This document shows positions 6,606 through 9,731 of a stretch of DNA of 9,731 bases, in pieces (positions within the stretch are counted from its first letter, which is position 1; every line of letters starts with the position of its first letter). The stretch spans positions 1-9,731 of the forward strand of contig JBGZFC010000089.1 in the NCBI GenBank assembly GCA_041846575.1. Direction: 5' to 3'. The notes beneath the pieces are model-generated. The model saw only the letters and a program-made list of their open reading frames with translations. It ran no database searches and had not been told where the DNA came from. The DNA comes from JBGZFC01 sp041846575 (GTDB taxonomy: Bacteria > Bacteroidota > Bacteroidia > Bacteroidales > Dysgonomonadaceae). Both the position numbers and the translations under genes were made by a program.

Positions 6606-7725
6606 AAAAATCACCTTCGGGCGAATTGTAAAATATATCGTATTTGCGACCAACATAATCATGATAGGGTTGCTCTTATCTTCATTTTTAGCATGGAAGA
6701 TATCCCCTCTCAAAACCAATCTGTTTTCTTATATCGGGATAGGCTTTGGAGCTATTTTGTTTATCAATATTTTATACCTGTTTCTATGGATTGTTATAAG
6801 AAAATGGACGTTGGCACTGTTTTCTTTGGTATCTTTGCTTATTTGCACAAAACCGATAACGACATTTTTCCCGCTACATATTTCGAAAAAAGAGATCCCC
6901 GAAAACAGCATTAAAATATTGACTTACAACGTCAAATTATTTGATAATGAAAGTAAAAAAGAGTGCAATAAACGCCCTTTACTCAACTACATAGCAGAAA
7001 CCGATGCCGATATAGTTTGTTTGCAGGAGTATTTTGTAAGCGAAACCGGACAAGCGTTTATAACACAAAATGATATAAATAAAATTCTTAATCAATATCC
7101 GTATAAATCCATTATACCGCTCTCGTTTTCAGATAAATATCGTACTTTAGGCTTGGCTGTTTTCTCTAAATATCCGATAGAGAAAAAGAGAAAGATAATG
7201 TTTGAGAAATCATACAACGGAGCTGCCGTTTATACGGTAAATATTGAAGGAGAAAGATATACAATTGCCAATGTTCATTTAGAATCGAATCAAATTACGG
7301 CAGAAGACAAACAACTATACAGTCAATACATACAAAGTGACGGCGAAGTGAAGTTGGAAGACGTTACTACCAACATAAGAAAACGTCTTGGTCGTGCATT
7401 CAGGATGCGAGCAAATCAAACAGCATTGATAAAAAAAGCTATCGCAGAAACAGAATCAGACAATATTATTATTTGCGGAGACTTTAACGACACTCCAATA
7501 TCTTACGCCTACAATAAACTAAAAGACGGATTAGTGGACTCATACGCAAGTAATAATTTCGGCCCGGGAATAACATACCACGAAGATTTTTTCCTTTTCC
7601 GTATCGACTATATCTTGCATAGCAAAAACCTAAAAGCATCGCAAACAAGAATAGATAAAGTAAAATATTCCGACCACTATCCGTTAGTAACTCACATATC
7701 ATCAAAAAAACCAAGAGAAAATTAA
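6589..7725 (+). CDS. Membrane-anchored endonuclease/exonuclease/phosphatase (EEP) family protein
   Basis: The 378-residue product starts with about three membrane segments (near 14-36, 44-70 and 73-87), followed by an EEP catalytic domain from about residue 105. Visible active-site residues are N114 in LTYNVKLF, E147 in CLQEYF, H230 in ANVHLES, D298 and N300 in GDFNDTP, D340 in RIDYI and the D362-H363 pair in SDHYP. The fold is shared by Mg-dependent nucleases, phosphodiesterases and sphingomyelinases, so the substrate (nucleic acid, lipid or phosphate ester) cannot be named. The catalytic domain probably faces the periplasm, but this is inferred from topology only. The start is uncertain: ATG 6589 follows an A-rich leader and overlaps the previous gene by 17 bp; ATG 6568 would add seven residues. 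Confidence 0.88.
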   Translation: MRVKNKKITFGRIVKYIVFATNIIMIGLLLSSFLAWKISPLKTNLFSYIGIGFGAILFINILYLFLWIVIRKWTLALFSLVSLLICTKPITTFFPLHISKKEIPENSIKILTYNVKLFDNESKKECNKRPLLNYIAETDADIVCLQEYFVSETGQAFITQNDINKILNQYPYKSIIPLSFSDKYRTLGLAVFSKYPIEKKRKIMFEKSYNGAAVYTVNIEGERYTIANVHLESNQITAEDKQLYSQYIQSDGEVKLEDVTTNIRKRLGRAFRMRANQTALIKKAIAETESDNIIICGDFNDTPISYAYNKLKDGLVDSYASNNFGPGITYHEDFFLFRIDYILHSKNLKASQTRIDKVKYSDHYPLVTHISSKKPREN

Positions 7726-7745
7726 TATTGAGAAAATAATAAGAC

Positions 7746-8108
7746 ATGTACAAGATTAGTAAACAATTTGCTTTTTCGGCAGCACACTCGCTTTACGGAT
7801 TACCCGACTGTCATCCATGTTCGAGATTGCACGGACACAACTATGTGGTTACGGTACATCTCAAAACCAAAGAGCTGGATAAAACCGGTTTTGTAAAAGA
7901 TTATAACGAATTAAAAATAGTAAAAGAGTATATAGACAGCAATCTCGACCACAGAAATCTGAATGACATAATGCATCCACTCAACTCATCGGCAGAAAAT
8001 ATTGCAAAAATGCTTTTTGATGTTTTCAAACCGATTATTCCGGAGCTGTATGCCGTGGAAGTAAGCGAATCGCCTAAGACATCAGCTATATATGAATCTG
8101 AAGGTTAA
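7746..8108 (+). CDS. queD: 6-carboxy-5,6,7,8-tetrahydropterin synthase QueD
   Basis: QueD converts 7,8-dihydroneopterin triphosphate to 6-carboxytetrahydropterin, an early step toward the 7-deazaguanine precursor of queuosine in tRNA. The 120 residues match the family size. Zinc ligands are H14 in FSAAH and H29 and H31 in RLHGHNY. The catalytic cysteine is C25 in the C-x3-H-G-H motif that marks QueD rather than eukaryotic pyruvoyltetrahydropterin synthase. D68-H69 in NLDHR and E108 in EVSES fit the remaining catalytic and pterin-binding positions. It starts 20 bp after the EEP gene and overlaps queE, the next pathway enzyme, by 17 bp. The other queuosine genes (folE, queC, queF, tgt) are not in this window. 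Confidence 0.95.
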   Translation: MYKISKQFAFSAAHSLYGLPDCHPCSRLHGHNYVVTVHLKTKELDKTGFVKDYNELKIVKEYIDSNLDHRNLNDIMHPLNSSAENIAKMLFDVFKPIIPELYAVEVSESPKTSAIYESEG

Positions 8109-8673
8109 CGAGATTTTCTATTCGCTTCAGGGTGAAGGAGGCAGAACCGGCGAGGCTTCAATTTTTATTCGTCTCGCTAAGTGTAACTTGTCTTGCTCTT
8201 ATTGTGATACCGATTTCGATTTTGGTGAAGAGTTGGGTATTGACAAGATATTACAATCAATCGAATCTTATCCTTGTAAATGGATAATTTGGACCGGTGG
8301 CGAGCCGACCTTGCAATTGACAGACGAAATTGTATCGTTTTTCAAAGAAAAAGGTTACAAACAAGCGATTGAAACAAATGGAACAAGAGCTTTGCCTAAA
8401 GGCTTAGATTACATAGCATGTAGCCCAAAACGAGAGTTTGAAAAGATAAAATCGTTTATTCCTGAGGTTGATGAACTTCGCTTTCCGATTAAAAAAGACG
8501 ATACGCTACCCGATTGGTCAACTCTGCCGCAAGCGAAACACTACTTCTTAAGTCCCATTTTCGAAAATCAGAAAATGATTCCCGAAAACGTGAATTATTG
8601 CATAGAGCTAATTAAGAAAAACCCGCAATGGAAACTTAGTTTGCAAATGCACAAACTAATTGACATACAATAG
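8092..8673 (+). CDS. queE: 7-carboxy-7-deazaguanine synthase QueE (radical SAM)
   Basis: QueE rearranges 6-carboxytetrahydropterin, the QueD product, into 7-carboxy-7-deazaguanine using S-adenosylmethionine and a [4Fe-4S] cluster. The 193-residue protein starts with the family-typical N-E-I-F-Y-S-L-Q-G-E-G-G (6-17), has the cluster motif C-x3-C-x2-C in CNLSCSYC (C31, C35, C38), the SAM-binding TGGEP (68-72), I-E-T-N-G-T (93-98), and the C-terminal S-L-Q-M-H-K-L-I (183-190). The spacing of the cysteines is the canonical radical SAM one. Its Fe-S cluster makes it a possible client of the Suf system encoded in the same window. The overlap with queD implies translational coupling, and rnz follows 2 bp after its stop. 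Confidence 0.96.
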   Translation: MNLKVNEIFYSLQGEGGRTGEASIFIRLAKCNLSCSYCDTDFDFGEELGIDKILQSIESYPCKWIIWTGGEPTLQLTDEIVSFFKEKGYKQAIETNGTRALPKGLDYIACSPKREFEKIKSFIPEVDELRFPIKKDDTLPDWSTLPQAKHYFLSPIFENQKMIPENVNYCIELIKKNPQWKLSLQMHKLIDIQ

Positions 8674-8675
8674 CG

Positions 8676-9590
8676 ATGACTCAGTTTGAGATAACAATAT
8701 TGGGATGTGGCTCAGCCACACCGACCACACTACACAATCCGTCGGCACAATATGTAACCGTCAACGATAAGGCTTTTCTTATAGATTGTGGCGAGGGTAC
8801 ACAGTTGCAGATGAGAAAATATAAAGCGAGTTTTGGGAAACTACTCAGCGTTTTTATCTCACATCTTCATGGCGACCATGTATTTGGACTGCCCGGATTA
8901 ATATCAACACTCAATCTTTTGGGACGAAATGGTGATTTTTATGTTTACGCACACGAAGAAGCCGAATATTTGCTGAATCCCACTCTTAATTTCTTTAATA
9001 AGATTATACGGTATAACGTTATTCATGAAAAGATTGAGAAGAATTGTTTGTCGGTACTATTCGAAAATAACAGTATTAAAATCTCAACATTTCCACTGAA
9101 ACATAGAATGCCAACAAACGGTTTTTTGGTTGAAGAGAAAGAAAAACCGTTACGTATCAAAAAAGAGATGATTGAGTTTTATCAAATACCGATAAGCGAA
9201 ATAAAAAATATAAAGAACGGTGCCGATTTTATATGTAGAGATGGTTCAATTGTCAGCAACAATCGACTCACCTTTCCTGCGGGTAAACCGCGCAAATACG
9301 CATACTGCGCCGACACAGCGTTTTATCCCGATATTATTCCTCACATTAAAGAGGTAGATGTTTTGTACCACGAAGCCACATTTATGGAACAAGACATTGC
9401 AAGAGCACACGAAACTTATCACTCAACAGCCAAAGAAGCAGCTGAAATAGCAAAAATGGCAAATGTTGGAAAACTTGTTATCGGACACTTCTCTTCACGA
9501 TATAAAGATTTGACTCCTCTACTTGACGAGGCTAAAGAGGTCTTTGAAAACACAGAGTTGGCATTTGAAGGAATGACTATTTCTCTTTAA
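8676..9590 (+). CDS. rnz: Ribonuclease Z (tRNA 3' endonuclease)
   Basis: RNase Z is a zinc-dependent metallo-beta-lactamase-fold endonuclease that trims the 3' trailer of tRNA precursors. The 304-residue protein is the short bacterial form, similar to the 307 residues of the B. subtilis enzyme. It begins with I-L-G-C-G-S-A-T-P (8-16), then carries the metal motif SHLHGDH (H63, H65, D67, H68), H143 in LKHRMP, D213 in CADTAF, the H-E-A-T-F block (232-236) and H271 in IGHFSSRY. The region 150-185 is the place of the flexible exosite arm that holds the tRNA elbow. The ATG at 8676 lies 2 bp after the queE stop. A second IS begins at the base or two after its TAA, so the native 3' flank and terminator of this operon are not seen here. 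Confidence 0.96.
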   Translation: MTQFEITILGCGSATPTTLHNPSAQYVTVNDKAFLIDCGEGTQLQMRKYKASFGKLLSVFISHLHGDHVFGLPGLISTLNLLGRNGDFYVYAHEEAEYLLNPTLNFFNKIIRYNVIHEKIEKNCLSVLFENNSIKISTFPLKHRMPTNGFLVEEKEKPLRIKKEMIEFYQIPISEIKNIKNGADFICRDGSIVSNNRLTFPAGKPRKYAYCADTAFYPDIIPHIKEVDVLYHEATFMEQDIARAHETYHSTAKEAAEIAKMANVGKLVIGHFSSRYKDLTPLLDEAKEVFENTELAFEGMTISL

Positions 9591-9591
9591 C

Positions 9592-9607
9592 TAGTCGCCC
9601 CTTAAAA
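9592..9607 (-). repeat. Left terminal inverted repeat of the right IS copy
   Basis: TAGTCGCCCCTTAAAA on the plus strand, read as its reverse complement, matches 14 of 16 bases of the repeat at 124-139. It begins 2 bp after the rnz stop codon. Its position, about 97 bp upstream of a transposase-like start, fits an IS left end. Confidence 0.7.
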
Positions 9608-9650
9608 TACCTTTATGCAACTGAAATTCAATAAAATAATTCCATAAAAA

Positions 9651-9682
9651 GTTGTATATATCTGCAACATTTAGTACCTTTA
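9651..9682 (+). promoter_or_regulatory. Candidate transposase promoter
   Basis: GTTG (9651-9654), 20 bp of spacer and TACCTTTA (9675-9682) fit the Bacteroidota TTTG / TAnnTTTG pattern with one mismatch in each box. The predicted start lies about 15 bp before the transposase ATG at 9704. Short related motifs (TGCAAC or its complement GTTGNA) recur at 9615, 9651 and 9663 and may be transposase sites or chance. Confidence 0.45.
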
Positions 9683-9703
9683 GGAGCTAAAACACTGCAA
9701 ATT

Positions 9704-9731
9704 ATGTTAGGAAAATTACCGGAAAAAGGAC
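9704..9731 (+). CDS. N-terminus of an IS5-like transposase (3' end outside window)
   Basis: Only nine codons are visible: M-L-G-K-L-P-E-K-G. Many IS5-type transposases of Bacteroidota start with a near-identical M-L-G-K-x-P-x-K stretch, which is the basis of the call. The position behind an inverted repeat and a candidate promoter supports it. The fragment is too short for certainty. Confidence 0.55.

Larger units (their letters stand above)
9592..9731 (+). mobile_element. Left end of an IS5-like insertion sequence
   Basis: The element starts with the inverted repeat at 9592-9607, has a candidate promoter at 9651-9682, and then the first codons of a transposase at 9704. It continues past the window. 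Orientation is the same as that of the IS end at 1-139. The two copies may be the same IS type, but the parts seen here (opposite ends) can be compared only through the inverted repeats. Confidence 0.65.

Noticed and set aside
1..9731. CRISPR array, tRNA or rRNA gene, riboswitch, toxin-antitoxin pair or phage defence system.
   Set aside because: No regular repeats, cloverleaf, known aptamer core or defence gene set was seen; apart from the NYN remnant and IS ends the window is mainly housekeeping genes.

Overview
The window looks like chromosomal DNA of a member of the Bacteroidota, most likely Bacteroidales. The DNA is AT-rich, starts mostly lack Shine-Dalgarno sequences, candidate promoters fit the TTTG / TAnnTTTG pattern, and several proteins (rhomboid with a C-terminal tail, membrane-anchored EEP protein, short HU) are of types common in that phylum. 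The genus cannot be told from the sequence.

Layout. Positions 1-139 are the right end of an IS5-like insertion sequence (transposase C-terminus plus terminal inverted repeat). Next comes a decayed NYN-domain (PIN-like) nuclease gene at 140-785, cut at its 5' end by the IS and broken by a frameshift, with a strong terminator behind it. On the minus strand, 4212 to 828, lies a Fe-S cluster assembly operon read sufC-sufD-sufS. sufB, usually the first gene, is not upstream. A gene for the DNA-bending protein HU (minus strand, 4742 to 4476, own terminator) stands there instead. A 203-bp divergent intergenic region follows, with a candidate promoter on each strand.

On the plus strand, 4946-9590 is a tightly packed run: two different rhomboid proteases, a membrane-anchored endonuclease/exonuclease/phosphatase (EEP) protein, queD and queE (queuosine precursor synthesis) and rnz (RNase Z). 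The last three share a tRNA theme. A second copy of an IS5-like element starts directly after the rnz stop codon. Its inverted repeat matches the one at the left edge, so about 9.45 kb of mainly housekeeping genes lies between two similarly oriented IS copies.

I found no CRISPR array, tRNA, rRNA, prophage or recognisable defence island, and no convincing undescribed system. The points most worth checking are the paired IS ends, the multiply broken NYN gene, the missing sufB, the Cys-rich tail of SufD and a perfect palindrome just upstream of sufC.
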